DNA of 42,967 nt from Rhodoplanes serenus (GCA_945861855.1 CAMAWG010000017.1:1-42967), one strand, 5' to 3'. Numbered from the stretch's first letter, positions 27,281 to 35,960 are shown. Numbers and translations: made by a program. The notes: generated by a model not told the origin, from the letters alone.

Positions 27281-27402
27281 GTGTCCCGGGCGCAGCGCGG
27301 CATGAGATGTCGCGCTGCAGACCCGGGACCGTTACACATTCCAAGTTTGGAACGGTCCCGGATCGGCGGTGCAGCACTTCGTGCCGCACCGCGTCCGGGA
27401 CA
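27281..27402. repeat. Intergenic palindromic repeat, family A copy 5
   Basis: GTGTCCCGGGCGCAGCGCGGCATGAGATGTCGCGCTGCAGACCCGGGAC (perfect outer stem) followed by GGTCCCGGATCGGCGGTGCAGCAC...GTGCCGCACCGCGTCCGGGACA. Fills the gap between core-MetE paralogs 3 and 4. Confidence 0.9.
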
Positions 27403-27415
27403 AGAAAGAGAAACG

Positions 27416-28525
27416 ATGCAGCGTACCAAGCCCCCCTTCCGCGCCGATCATGTCGGCAGCCTGCTGCGCTCGGCCGCGCTGAAAGACGCCCGCGCGAAAA
27501 AGGAGCGCGGCGAGATCGCGCCCGAGCAGCTAAAGGCGGTCGAGGACCGCGAGATCGAAATCTTGATCGAGAAGCAGGAGGCGACAGGCCTCAAATCTAT
27601 CACCGACGGCGAGAACCGCCGGAAGTCATGGCAGATTGATTTCATCGCGGCGCTGCCGGGTATCGAGATGTACAAGGGCCAGCGCAAGGTCGCCTTCCAG
27701 GGCGGGATTCAGCCGAAGCAAGACCTCATCCGCGTTGCGCGCAAGCTCGGCGACTTCGACACCCATCCGATGATCGAGCACTTCAAGTTCCTGAAGGCAC
27801 ACACCCGGCAGACGCCCAAGATGACGATCCCGTCGCCCTCGGCGGTGCACTTCCGCGACGGCCGCGACGCCGTGCCGGCTGCGATCTACCCCGACATGGA
27901 GGATTTCTACCGCGACCTCGGCCAGACCTACCGCAAGGCGGTGCGTGCCTTCGCCGACGCCGGCTGCCGCTACCTGCAGCTCGACGAGGTGAACCTGACC
28001 TATCTCTGCGATCCGAAGCTCATTCAGCAGGTGCGCGACCGCGGCGAAAATCCGGAGGAGTTGCCCGCCGCCTACGCCCGGATGATCAATGCGGCGATGT
28101 CGGACATTCCCGCCGACATGACCATCACCATGCATCTGTGCCGCGGCAACTTCCGCTCCACCTTCATCGCCTCGGGCGGCTACGAGCCGGTGGCGGAGAC
28201 GCTGTTTAACACCATCAACGTCCACGGCTACTTCATGGAATACGATTCCGACCGCGCCGGTGGCTTCGAGCCGCTGCGTTTCGTGCCGAAGGGCAAGCAG
28301 GTGGTGCTCGGCCTCGTCACCTCGAAGACCGGCACGCTGGAATCGAAAGACGAGATCAAGCGCCGCATCGACGAGGCGGCGAAGTACGTGCCCCTCGACC
28401 AGCTCTGCCTGTCGCCGCAATGCGGATTTGCGTCGAGCGAGGAGGGCAACATCCTCGCGGAAGAGGAACAATGGGCGAAGCTCCGCATGATCGTGGAGAT
28501 AGCAGATGAGGTGTGGGGCAGGTAG
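27416..28525 (+). CDS. Core-MetE-like methyltransferase, paralog 4
   Basis: A 369-aa member of the array. N-terminus MQRTKPPFRADHVGSLLR, then TDGENRRKSWQIDF (Asn replaces the Tyr/Phe found at TDGE(Y/F)RR in the others), LQLDEVNLTYLCD, TMHLCRGNFRST, FMEYDSDRAGGFEPL and LSPQCGFASS. All four zinc-ligand positions are intact. The ATG at 27416 is preceded by AAGAGAAACG, 13 bases after repeat A5; the open frame upstream runs through the repeat and is not coding. Closest in motifs to paralog 3. Confidence 0.9.
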   Translation: MQRTKPPFRADHVGSLLRSAALKDARAKKERGEIAPEQLKAVEDREIEILIEKQEATGLKSITDGENRRKSWQIDFIAALPGIEMYKGQRKVAFQGGIQPKQDLIRVARKLGDFDTHPMIEHFKFLKAHTRQTPKMTIPSPSAVHFRDGRDAVPAAIYPDMEDFYRDLGQTYRKAVRAFADAGCRYLQLDEVNLTYLCDPKLIQQVRDRGENPEELPAAYARMINAAMSDIPADMTITMHLCRGNFRSTFIASGGYEPVAETLFNTINVHGYFMEYDSDRAGGFEPLRFVPKGKQVVLGLVTSKTGTLESKDEIKRRIDEAAKYVPLDQLCLSPQCGFASSEEGNILAEEEQWAKLRMIVEIADEVWGR

Positions 28526-28531
28526 GGCCTC

Positions 28532-28650
28532 GTGTCCCGGGCGCAGCGCGGCATGAAATGACGCGCTGCAGACCCGGGACCCAGCTTTCTTAAGTAACCG
28601 GGGTCCCGGATCAGCGGGGCAGCACGTCGTGCCGCACCGCGTCCGGGACA
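28532..28650. repeat. Intergenic palindromic repeat, family A copy 6
   Basis: TGTCCCGGGCGCAGCGCGGCATGAAATGACGCGCTGCAGACCCGGGACC, then GGTCCCGGATCAGCGGGGCAGCACGTCGTGCCGCACCGCGTCCGGGACA. Fills the gap between core-MetE paralogs 4 and 5, and is nearly identical to copy 7 in its first hairpin. Confidence 0.9.
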
Positions 28651-28666
28651 AGCAAGAGAAGCGACC

Positions 28667-29770
28667 ATGAACCGTACAAAGCCCCCCTTCCGCGCCGACC
28701 ACGTCGGCAGCCTGCTGCGCCCCGCCTCGCTCCATGAGGCGCGGGCGAAGCGCGCCAGTGACGAGATCGGCGCCGACGCTCTGAAAGCGATCGAGGATCG
28801 CGAGATCGAGCGCATCATCAAGAAGCAGGAGGAGATGGGCCTCCACGCCATCACCGACGGCGAGTTTCGCCGCTCGTGGTGGCACCTCGACTTCCTCTGG
28901 GGCCTCGACGGCGCCGAGAAGCACATCATGGACGCGGGCGTGAAGTTCGCGGCCGTGAACACGCGGAACGAAGGCGTCCAGGTCACGGGCAAGCTCGGCA
29001 TGGCAGGTCCCCATCCGATGGTCGAGCATTTCAAGTTCGTCGCCGCGCACACCCAGCGCACGCCGAAGATCACCATCCCGGCGCCGTCGGCGATCTACGG
29101 CCGGCCGATGATGACGCCGATCGACAAGCAGGTTTATCCGGGGATGGATGCTTTCTTCTCCGATCTCGGCCAGGCCTACAAGAAAGCCGTGCGCGGTTTT
29201 GCCGACGCCGGCTGCCGCTATCTCCAGCTCGACGAGGTGTTCATCGCCATGCTGTGCGATCCGAAGTATCGCGAGCAGATGACAAAACGGGGCGACGATC
29301 CGGAAAAGCTCGGACCGCTCTACGCCGATCTGATCAACGTGGCGATGTCGGACATTCCCGCCGACATGACCGTCACGATGCATCTGTGCCGGGGCAACTA
29401 CAAATCGACCTTCATGGGGGCGGGCAGCTACGAGGCCGAGGCCGAGGTGCTGTTCCACCGCACCAACGTGCACGGCTATTTCATGGAGTACGACAGCGAG
29501 CGTGCCGGCGGCTTCGAGCCGCTGCGGCTCGTTCCCAAGGGCAAGATCGTCGTGCTCGGCCTCGTCACCACCAAGACCGGAAAGCTCGAATCCAAGGACG
29601 CGATCAAGCGCCGCATCGACGAGGCTTCAAAATTCGTCCCGCTCGATCAGCTCGCGCTGTCGCCGCAATGCGGTTTCGCCTCGACCGAGGAGGGCAACAC
29701 GCTCACCGAGGATGAGCAATGGGCGAAGCTTCGGATGATCGTCGAGGTGGCGGACGAGGTGTGGGGCTAA
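28667..29770 (+). CDS. Core-MetE-like methyltransferase, paralog 5
   Basis: A 367-aa last member of the array, and the most divergent. FRADHVGSLLRPASL, TDGEFRRSWWHLDF, LQLDEVFIAMLCD, zinc ligands in TMHLCRGNYKST, FMEYDSERAGGFEPL and LSPQCGFAST are present. It differs at the active-site rim: IYGRPMMTPIDKQVYPG replaces the LHFR...YP segment, and FMGAGSYEAEAEVLF replaces F(I/V)ASGGYEPVAE. This suggests a different acceptor or donor from the other four. The ATG at 28667 has AAGAGAAGCG upstream. Repeat B2 separates it from the following SDR gene. Confidence 0.9.
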   Translation: MNRTKPPFRADHVGSLLRPASLHEARAKRASDEIGADALKAIEDREIERIIKKQEEMGLHAITDGEFRRSWWHLDFLWGLDGAEKHIMDAGVKFAAVNTRNEGVQVTGKLGMAGPHPMVEHFKFVAAHTQRTPKITIPAPSAIYGRPMMTPIDKQVYPGMDAFFSDLGQAYKKAVRGFADAGCRYLQLDEVFIAMLCDPKYREQMTKRGDDPEKLGPLYADLINVAMSDIPADMTVTMHLCRGNYKSTFMGAGSYEAEAEVLFHRTNVHGYFMEYDSERAGGFEPLRLVPKGKIVVLGLVTTKTGKLESKDAIKRRIDEASKFVPLDQLALSPQCGFASTEEGNTLTEDEQWAKLRMIVEVADEVWG

Positions 29771-29787
29771 GGCGCTGCCGTTGCCCC

Positions 29788-29875
29788 GTCATGGCCGGGC
29801 TTGTCCCGGCCATCCACGCCTTTAAAAGGATAGGCGAGTAAGGCGTGGATGCCCGGCACAAGGCCGGGCATGACG
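29788..29875. repeat. Intergenic palindromic repeat, family B copy 2
   Basis: GTCATGGCCGGGCTTGTCCCGGCCATCCACGCCTT pairs with AAGGCGTGGATGCCCGGCACAAGGCCGGGCATGAC as one long hairpin, with a small hairpin in each arm. Lies between core-MetE paralog 5 and the SDR gene, whose GTG start is 12 bases past its end. Confidence 0.9.
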
Positions 29876-29886
29876 TGGAGGGATCA

Positions 29887-30801
<915 letters not shown>

Positions 30802-30820
30802 TGTGAGGCCTCACCACGGC

Positions 30821-30908
30821 GTCATGCCCGGCCTTGTGCCGGGCATCCACGCCTTTAGGCTGGCAATAGAGCAAGGCGTGGATGGCCGGGACAAGCCCGG
30901 CCATGACG
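30821..30908. repeat. Intergenic palindromic repeat, family B copy 3
   Basis: GTCATGCCCGGCCTTGTGCCGGGCATCCACGCCTT pairs with AAGGCGTGGATGGCCGGGACAAGCCCGGCCATGAC. It is the inverted orientation of copy 2. Its right end supplies an in-frame ATG (30903) that is an alternative start of the next gene. Confidence 0.9.
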
Positions 30909-30917
30909 GAAGCACCG

Positions 30918-31778
30918 ATGACGATAAATTACGAAAAGCTCATGGCGTTGAAAATTCCCGACGCCGAACACAGCTACGGCGAAAAGGACACGATGCTCTA
31001 CGCGCTGGGCGTCGGCCTCGGCCATGATCCGACCGACCGCGCGCAACTCGACTTCGTCTACGAAAAAAACCTTAAGGCGCTGCCGTCGTTTGCCTGCCTG
31101 CTTGGCTACCCCGGCTTCTGGGTCAAGGACCTCAACACCGGCATCGACTGGGTGCGTATCGTCAACGGCGAGCAGGGCTTCACGCTGAACGCGCCGGTGA
31201 AGCCGCGCGGCACCGTCGTCGGCAAGACGCGCATCCTGGAGGTCATCGACAAGGGCGAGGGCAAGGGCGCCGTCGTCTACACTGAGCGCCGGATCACCGA
31301 CAAGGCGAGCGGCGAATTGATCGCGACCGTGACGCAGACCACGTTCGCCCGCGCCGACGGCGGCTTCGGCGGGCCGCCGCGCGAAAGCCCGCCGACGCAC
31401 AAGCTGCCCGAGCGCGCTTCCGATCTTGTGTGCGATCTCGGCACGCGGCCGGAGATGGCCCTGGTCTACCGCCTCTCCGCCGACCTCAATCCGCTGCACG
31501 CCGATCTCGATGTGGCGAAGGCCGCGGGGTTCCCGCGGCCGATCCTGCACGGGCTCGGCACCTTCGGCGTGGTCAGCCACGCGCTCCTGAAAAGCGTCTG
31601 CGGCTACGATCCCTCGCGCATGACCGCGATGAGCGGGCGCTTCTCCGCGCCGGTGTTCCCCGGCGAGACCATCCGCACCGAAATCTGGCGCGACGGCAAC
31701 GTGGTGAGCTTCCGCGCGCTGGTGCCGGAGCGCAACATCGTGGCGATGAGCAACGGCCGCGCCGAGATCAGGGGATGA
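30918..31778 (+). CDS. MaoC-family enoyl-CoA hydratase (hydratase 2)
   Basis: A 286-aa double hot-dog hydratase like the R-hydratase part of MFE-2. The N-terminal half has YALGVGLGHDPTD and LDFVYEKNLKALPSFA. The C-terminal half carries the hydratase-2 motif as YRLSADLNPLHADLDVAKAAGFPRPILHGLGTFG with the catalytic Asp and His (the usual SGD reads SAD). It hydrates trans-2-enoyl-CoA to (R)-3-hydroxyacyl-CoA, the substrate of the preceding SDR. The ATG at 30918 is preferred (GGAAGC upstream), with 30903 possible. Its stop overlaps the next start as ATGA. Confidence 0.88.
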   Translation: MTINYEKLMALKIPDAEHSYGEKDTMLYALGVGLGHDPTDRAQLDFVYEKNLKALPSFACLLGYPGFWVKDLNTGIDWVRIVNGEQGFTLNAPVKPRGTVVGKTRILEVIDKGEGKGAVVYTERRITDKASGELIATVTQTTFARADGGFGGPPRESPPTHKLPERASDLVCDLGTRPEMALVYRLSADLNPLHADLDVAKAAGFPRPILHGLGTFGVVSHALLKSVCGYDPSRMTAMSGRFSAPVFPGETIRTEIWRDGNVVSFRALVPERNIVAMSNGRAEIRG

Positions 31779-32947
31779 GCCCGCGCGCCGCCAGCGACGC
31801 CGAGCTTGAGCCGATCCGCGAGGCGGTGCGCGCCCTGTGCGCGGAATTCCCCGGCGAATACTGGCGCATGGTCGATCGCGAGCGCGACTATCCGACCGCG
31901 TTCGTCCAGGCGCTGACCAAGGCGGGCTTTCTCGCGGCGCTGATCCCCGAGGAGTACGGCGGCAGCGGGCTGACCATGTCGGCGGCGGCGGCAATCATGG
32001 AGGAAATCCATCACGCCGGCTGCAACGGCGCCGCCTGCCACGCGCAGATGTACACCATGGGCACGGTGCTGCGGCATGGCAGCGCCGAACAGAAGCAGAA
32101 GTATCTGCCCGGCATCGCCAAGGGCGAGTTGCGGCTGCAGGCATTCGGCGTGACCGAGCCGACCTCGGGCACCGACACGCTGAGTTTGCGGACCACCGCG
32201 GTGCGCGAAGGCAACAGCGACTACGTGGTCAACGGCCAGAAGATATGGACCTCGCGCGCCGAGCATTCCGACCTGATGCTGCTCTTGGCGCGCACCACGC
32301 CGCGCGAGCAGATCAAGAAGCGCACCGAAGGTCTTTCCGTGTTCCTCGTCGACATGCGGACCGTGAAGGACAAGGGCCTCACCATCCGCCCGATCCGCAC
32401 CATGATGAACCACGCCACCACCGAGGTGTTCTTCGACAACATGAAGGTGCCGGCGGAGAACCTGATCGGCGAGGAGGGCAAGGGCTTTCGCTACATCATC
32501 TCCGGCATGAACGCCGAGCGCATCCTCATCGCCGCCGAGTGCATCGGCGACGCGAAGTGGTTCATCGACCGGGCATCCGCGTATGCAAAAGAGCGCTCCG
32601 TGTTCGGCCGGCCGATCGGCCAGAACCAGGGCGTGCAGTTCCCGATCGCGCGCTGCTACATGCAGATGCGCGCGGCCGAGTTGATGGTGCGCGAGGCCGC
32701 CGCGCTCTACGAGGCGGGCGAGGATTGCGGCGAGCAGGCCAACATGGCGAAGCAGCTCGCCGCCGAGGCGTCCTGGGCCGCGGCCGATATGTGCGTGCAG
32801 ACCTACGGCGGCTTCGGCTTCGCCGAGGAGTTCGACATCGAACGCAAGTTCCGCGAGACGCGGCTGTATACGGTGGCGCCGATCTCGACCAATCTGGTGC
32901 TGTCCTACATCGCCGAGCACGTGCTCGGATTGCCCAGGTCGTATTGA
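31775..32947 (+). CDS. Acyl-CoA dehydrogenase (possible isovaleryl/long-chain-type catalytic Glu)
   Basis: A 390-aa flavoenzyme, translationally coupled to the MaoC gene (ATGA). Family blocks: LIPEEYGGSGLTMSAAAAIMEEI, LRLQAFGVTEPTSGTDTLSL, VNGQKIWTSRAEHSDLMLLL, GMNAERILIAAECIGDAKW, FGRPIGQNQGVQFPIA and QTYGGFGFAEEFDIERKFRETRLY. The C-terminal site usually reading YEGT with the catalytic Glu reads YTVAPIST here. A Glu is present in GMNAERILIA, where isovaleryl-CoA and long-chain acyl-CoA dehydrogenases keep their base. It would introduce the 2,3 double bond in an acyl-CoA; the chain is unknown. Confidence 0.88.
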   Translation: MSPRAASDAELEPIREAVRALCAEFPGEYWRMVDRERDYPTAFVQALTKAGFLAALIPEEYGGSGLTMSAAAAIMEEIHHAGCNGAACHAQMYTMGTVLRHGSAEQKQKYLPGIAKGELRLQAFGVTEPTSGTDTLSLRTTAVREGNSDYVVNGQKIWTSRAEHSDLMLLLARTTPREQIKKRTEGLSVFLVDMRTVKDKGLTIRPIRTMMNHATTEVFFDNMKVPAENLIGEEGKGFRYIISGMNAERILIAAECIGDAKWFIDRASAYAKERSVFGRPIGQNQGVQFPIARCYMQMRAAELMVREAAALYEAGEDCGEQANMAKQLAAEASWAAADMCVQTYGGFGFAEEFDIERKFRETRLYTVAPISTNLVLSYIAEHVLGLPRSY

Positions 32948-32982
32948 CGTTGGTTGGGCACAGCGCACGCCCATTCACCACC

Positions 32983-33064
32983 GTCATGGCCGGGCTTGTC
33001 CCGGCCATCCACGCCTTTACAAGTAAGGAAGGCGTGGATGCCCGGCATGAAGCCGGGCATGACG
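32983..33064. repeat. Intergenic palindromic repeat, family B copy 4
   Basis: GTCATGGCCGGGCTTGTCCCGGCCATCCACGCCTT pairs with AAGGCGTGGATGCCCGGCATGAAGCCGGGCATGAC. Lies between the acyl-CoA dehydrogenase and CoA-transferase genes, in the same orientation as copy 2. Confidence 0.9.
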
Positions 33065-33080
33065 AACTATAGGTCTGAGC

Positions 33081-34226
33081 ATGACCCTCCCGCTCTCAGG
33101 CATCCTCGTCGTCTCGCTGGAGCAGGCCGTCGCCGCGCCGATGTGCTCGTGCCGGCTGGCGGACGCTGGCGCTCGCGTCATCAAGATCGAGCGGCCAGAG
33201 GGCGATTTCGCGCGCGGCTACGACGCGCTCGCGCAGGGGCAGAGCACCTACTTTGTCTGGCTCAACCGCGGCAAGGAGTCGTTGGTTCTTGATCTCGCGA
33301 AGCAAGAAGACAAGGCGTTGCTCGAAGCGATGCTGGCGAAGGCCGACGTGTTCATCCAGAACCTCAAGCCCGGCGCGGTGGGCAAGCTCGGGTTTCCCGT
33401 CGAGCGCCTGCGCCGCGATTACCCCAAGCTGATCGTCTGCTCGGTGTCAGGCTACGGCGACACCGGGCCTTACGCCGCACGCAAGGCCTACGACATGCTG
33501 ATCCAGGCCGAGGCAGGCCTGGCCTCGGTCACCGGCGGGCCCGAGGCGCCGGCCCGCGTCGGCGTCTCGGTCTGCGACATCGGCGCCGGCATGAATGCCT
33601 ACGAGGCGATTCTCGAAGCGCTGATCGCGCGCACCCGCAGCGGCGAGGGCGCGGCGATTTCGGTGTCGATGTTCGACGGCATGGCCGACTGGATGACCAC
33701 GCCGCTCTTGCAGCACGAGGGCGGCGTGCCGCCCAAGCGCATCGGCCTCGCGCACACCTCGATCGCGCCCTATGGCGTGTTCAAGTCGAAGGACGGCGCT
33801 GACATCCTGATCTCGATCCAGAGCGATCGGGAGTGGCGGGAGCTGGCGGCGAAGGTTCTGGGCGACACGGCGCTCGCCGCCGATCCGAACTTCGCGACCA
33901 ACATCGAGCGGGTGAAACGGCGGGCTGAAACCGACGGCAAGGTCGCTGCGGCGTTCGGCGCGCTCGACGTCGATGCGCTGGTTGAGAAGCTCGCCGCGGC
34001 CGACATCGCCTTCGGCCGCGTCAACGGCCCGGGCGAGCTTGCCAACCATCCGCATCTGCGCCGCATCGACGTCGGCTCCCCAGGCGGCCCGCTTTCCTAT
34101 CCCGCGCCGGCTGCGCATTGGGCCGGCGCGCCGCGAAAGTACGGGCCGGTGCCGGGCATCGGCGAGCACAGCGAAAAGGTGCGTGCCGAATTTGCGCCGA
34201 ATGCTGGTAAGGTCTCGAACAAATAA
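33081..34226 (+). CDS. Family III CoA-transferase (CaiB/BaiF)
   Basis: A 381-aa family III CoA-transferase. It begins with GILVVSLEQAVAAPMCSCRLADAGARVIKIERPEGDFARGYD, followed by NRGKESLVLDLAKQED, SVSGYGDTGPYAARKAYDMLIQAEAGL and VGVSVCDIGAGMNAYEAI. The Asp in CDIGAG is the residue that forms the acyl anhydride/CoA ester in this family. It activates a carboxylic acid by moving CoA from a donor such as succinyl- or acetyl-CoA. In context it could supply the acyl-CoA for the ACAD, MaoC and SDR encoded upstream. The substrate cannot be deduced. Confidence 0.9.
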   Translation: MTLPLSGILVVSLEQAVAAPMCSCRLADAGARVIKIERPEGDFARGYDALAQGQSTYFVWLNRGKESLVLDLAKQEDKALLEAMLAKADVFIQNLKPGAVGKLGFPVERLRRDYPKLIVCSVSGYGDTGPYAARKAYDMLIQAEAGLASVTGGPEAPARVGVSVCDIGAGMNAYEAILEALIARTRSGEGAAISVSMFDGMADWMTTPLLQHEGGVPPKRIGLAHTSIAPYGVFKSKDGADILISIQSDREWRELAAKVLGDTALAADPNFATNIERVKRRAETDGKVAAAFGALDVDALVEKLAAADIAFGRVNGPGELANHPHLRRIDVGSPGGPLSYPAPAAHWAGAPRKYGPVPGIGEHSEKVRAEFAPNAGKVSNK

Positions 34227-34253
34227 CTCGCACTGTCTTCGGAGGAAACTGAA

Positions 34254-35147
34254 ATGGAAATCGGATTCATCGGCCTCGGCAACATGGGCGGCCCGATGAG
34301 CCGGCGCCTCATCGAGGCCGGCCACAAGCTCACCGTGTTCGACGCGCGCAAGGAGGCGATGGAGTCGCTGGTCAAGCTCGGCGCGGACGCCGCACGCTCG
34401 CCGGCCGAGGTCGCCGACCGGGTCGAGACGATCATGACGAGCCTGCCCTCGCTCGACATCGGCCTGAAGGTGGTAAGCGGCGACGACGGCCTGATCCGCG
34501 GCAACCGCGTGCGGCGCTACGTCGATCTCTCCACCACCGGCTCGCGCGCGGCGGTCAAGACCGCGGAGATTCTCAAGGCCCGCAACATCGTGCAGATCGA
34601 CTGCCCGGTGAGCGGCGGCGTGGCCGGCGCGGAGAAGGGCACGCTCGCGGTGATGGTGTCCGGTCCGAAGGAGGAGGTGGAGCCCATCCGCTCCGCGCTC
34701 GAAGTGTTCGGCAAGGTGTTCTATTGCGGCGACAAGCCCGGCATGGCGCAGAGCATGAAGCTCGCCAACAACTTCCTCTCCGCCACCGGCATGGCGGCAA
34801 GCTCCGAGGCGATCGCCATGGGCGTGAAGGCCGGGCTCGATCCGGGCCTGATGTGCGACGTGATCAACGCCGGCAGCGGCATGAACACCGCGACCACGCA
34901 GAAGTTTCCCCGCTCGGTGCTGCCGGGCACGTTCGACTACGGCTTCGGCATGGCCCTGATGGTGAAGGACGTGCGGCTGTTCCTGGCGGAGGCCGAGGAT
35001 TACGGAATTCCGCTCGAGGTGGCGAAGGCGGTCGGCAGCCTGTGGGAGGCGGCGCTTGCCGAGCACGGCGCGAACTCCGATTTCACGGAGCTTGCCAAGA
35101 CGGTGGAGAAGCGCGCCGGCGTGCAGATGCGCGCCAAGAAGAAATAG
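34254..35147 (+). CDS. NAD(P)-dependent beta-hydroxyacid dehydrogenase (3-hydroxyisobutyrate dehydrogenase family)
   Basis: A 297-aa protein with the N-terminal Rossmann motif GFIGLGNMGGPMSRRL, the substrate-binding motif DCPVSGGVAGAEKGTL and the catalytic lysine in MKLANNFLSATG, plus the cofactor-domain end KDVRLFLAEAEDYGIPL. It belongs with 3-hydroxyisobutyrate dehydrogenase and tartronate semialdehyde reductase. The Asp at the end of the second strand (VFDARK) suggests NAD+. A ribosome site (GGAGG) lies ahead of the ATG. It is transcribed in the same direction as the CoA-transferase 27 bases upstream, and the next gene follows by 10 bases, so a common pathway is likely. Confidence 0.88.
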   Translation: MEIGFIGLGNMGGPMSRRLIEAGHKLTVFDARKEAMESLVKLGADAARSPAEVADRVETIMTSLPSLDIGLKVVSGDDGLIRGNRVRRYVDLSTTGSRAAVKTAEILKARNIVQIDCPVSGGVAGAEKGTLAVMVSGPKEEVEPIRSALEVFGKVFYCGDKPGMAQSMKLANNFLSATGMAASSEAIAMGVKAGLDPGLMCDVINAGSGMNTATTQKFPRSVLPGTFDYGFGMALMVKDVRLFLAEAEDYGIPLEVAKAVGSLWEAALAEHGANSDFTELAKTVEKRAGVQMRAKKK

Positions 35148-35157
35148 GAGGGCGGCC

Positions 35158-35955
35158 ATGAGCGACGATATCTGGGAGGTCTACGCGGTCCGCTACGCCG
35201 AGCATCAGCGCAAGGCCGCGGAGAACTACATTGGCGGCGATCCGCACGACGTGCTGCAGCCGCTCGACTATTTCGTCTGGGTGATCAAGAACGACAAGCG
35301 CACCTTCCTGGTCGACACCGGCTTCGATCAGCCGGTTGGGACCAGGCGCGGCCGCACCGTCATCACCCCGATCGACCAGGGTCTGAAACGGCTCGGCGTC
35401 GAGCCGGACAAGGTCGAAGACATCATCATCAGCCACATGCACTACGACCACTGCGGCAACGTCGATATGTTCCCGCGCGCCCGCTACCACGTGCAGGACA
35501 AGGAGATGAACTACTGCACCGGACGCTGCATGTGCCACAAGCAGCTCCGCAACTCGTATGAAGAGGGCTACGTCGTCTCGATGCTGAGCAAGGTGTTCGC
35601 CGGCCGCGTCACCTTCCACGACGGCGTGAGCGAGCTTGCGCCGGGCATCACGCTGCACCACATCGGCGGCCACGCCATGGGCCTGCAGAGCATCCGGGTG
35701 AAGACCAAGCGCGGCTTCGTCATGCTCGCCGCCGACGCGGTTCATCTGTTCCCGCATCTCGACGAGGCGCGCATCTTCCCGACCACATACAATCTCGGCG
35801 AGGTTCTCGAAGGCTACGAGACCTTGAAAAGGCTCGCATCCTCGCGCAACCACATCGTGCCCGGCCACGACCCGGCGGTGATGAAGATCTATCCGGCGGC
35901 GTCGCCGCAGCTTACGGGGCTTGTCATCCGTCTCGACGTCGATCCGAAGGTGTGA
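35158..35955 (+). CDS. MBL-fold hydrolase, N-acyl homoserine lactonase-like
   Basis: A 265-aa metallo-beta-lactamase-fold protein of the AiiA-like group. Metal-binding motif ISHMHYDHCGNVDMF (HxHxDH) near residue 97, a later His in HHIGGHAMGLQS, Asp in LAADAVHLFPHL and His in VPGHDPAVMK give a complete two-metal site. ATG at 35158 follows GGAGGG. Though often called AHL lactonases, most bacterial members in catabolic clusters open other lactones or esters. Next to a hydroxyacid dehydrogenase and CoA-transferase, a role on a lactone intermediate seems more likely than quorum quenching; this is inference. Confidence 0.85.
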   Translation: MSDDIWEVYAVRYAEHQRKAAENYIGGDPHDVLQPLDYFVWVIKNDKRTFLVDTGFDQPVGTRRGRTVITPIDQGLKRLGVEPDKVEDIIISHMHYDHCGNVDMFPRARYHVQDKEMNYCTGRCMCHKQLRNSYEEGYVVSMLSKVFAGRVTFHDGVSELAPGITLHHIGGHAMGLQSIRVKTKRGFVMLAADAVHLFPHLDEARIFPTTYNLGEVLEGYETLKRLASSRNHIVPGHDPAVMKIYPAASPQLTGLVIRLDVDPKV

Positions 35956-35960
35956 GCCTC

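Noticed and set aside
24780..28666. CRISPR array suggested by regularly spaced repeats
   Set aside because: The repeats are about 1.1-1.3 kb apart with full genes between them and are long double hairpins, not 28-37 bp direct repeats with short spacers.
27626..29473. 615-aa minus-strand open frame across core-MetE paralogs 4 and 5
   Set aside because: Antisense shadow of two conserved genes; it also runs through repeat A6.
35158..35955. Quorum-quenching AHL lactonase as a firm call
   Set aside because: The metal site is complete, but no luxI/luxR genes are seen and the context is catabolic, so only the MBL-fold family is claimed.
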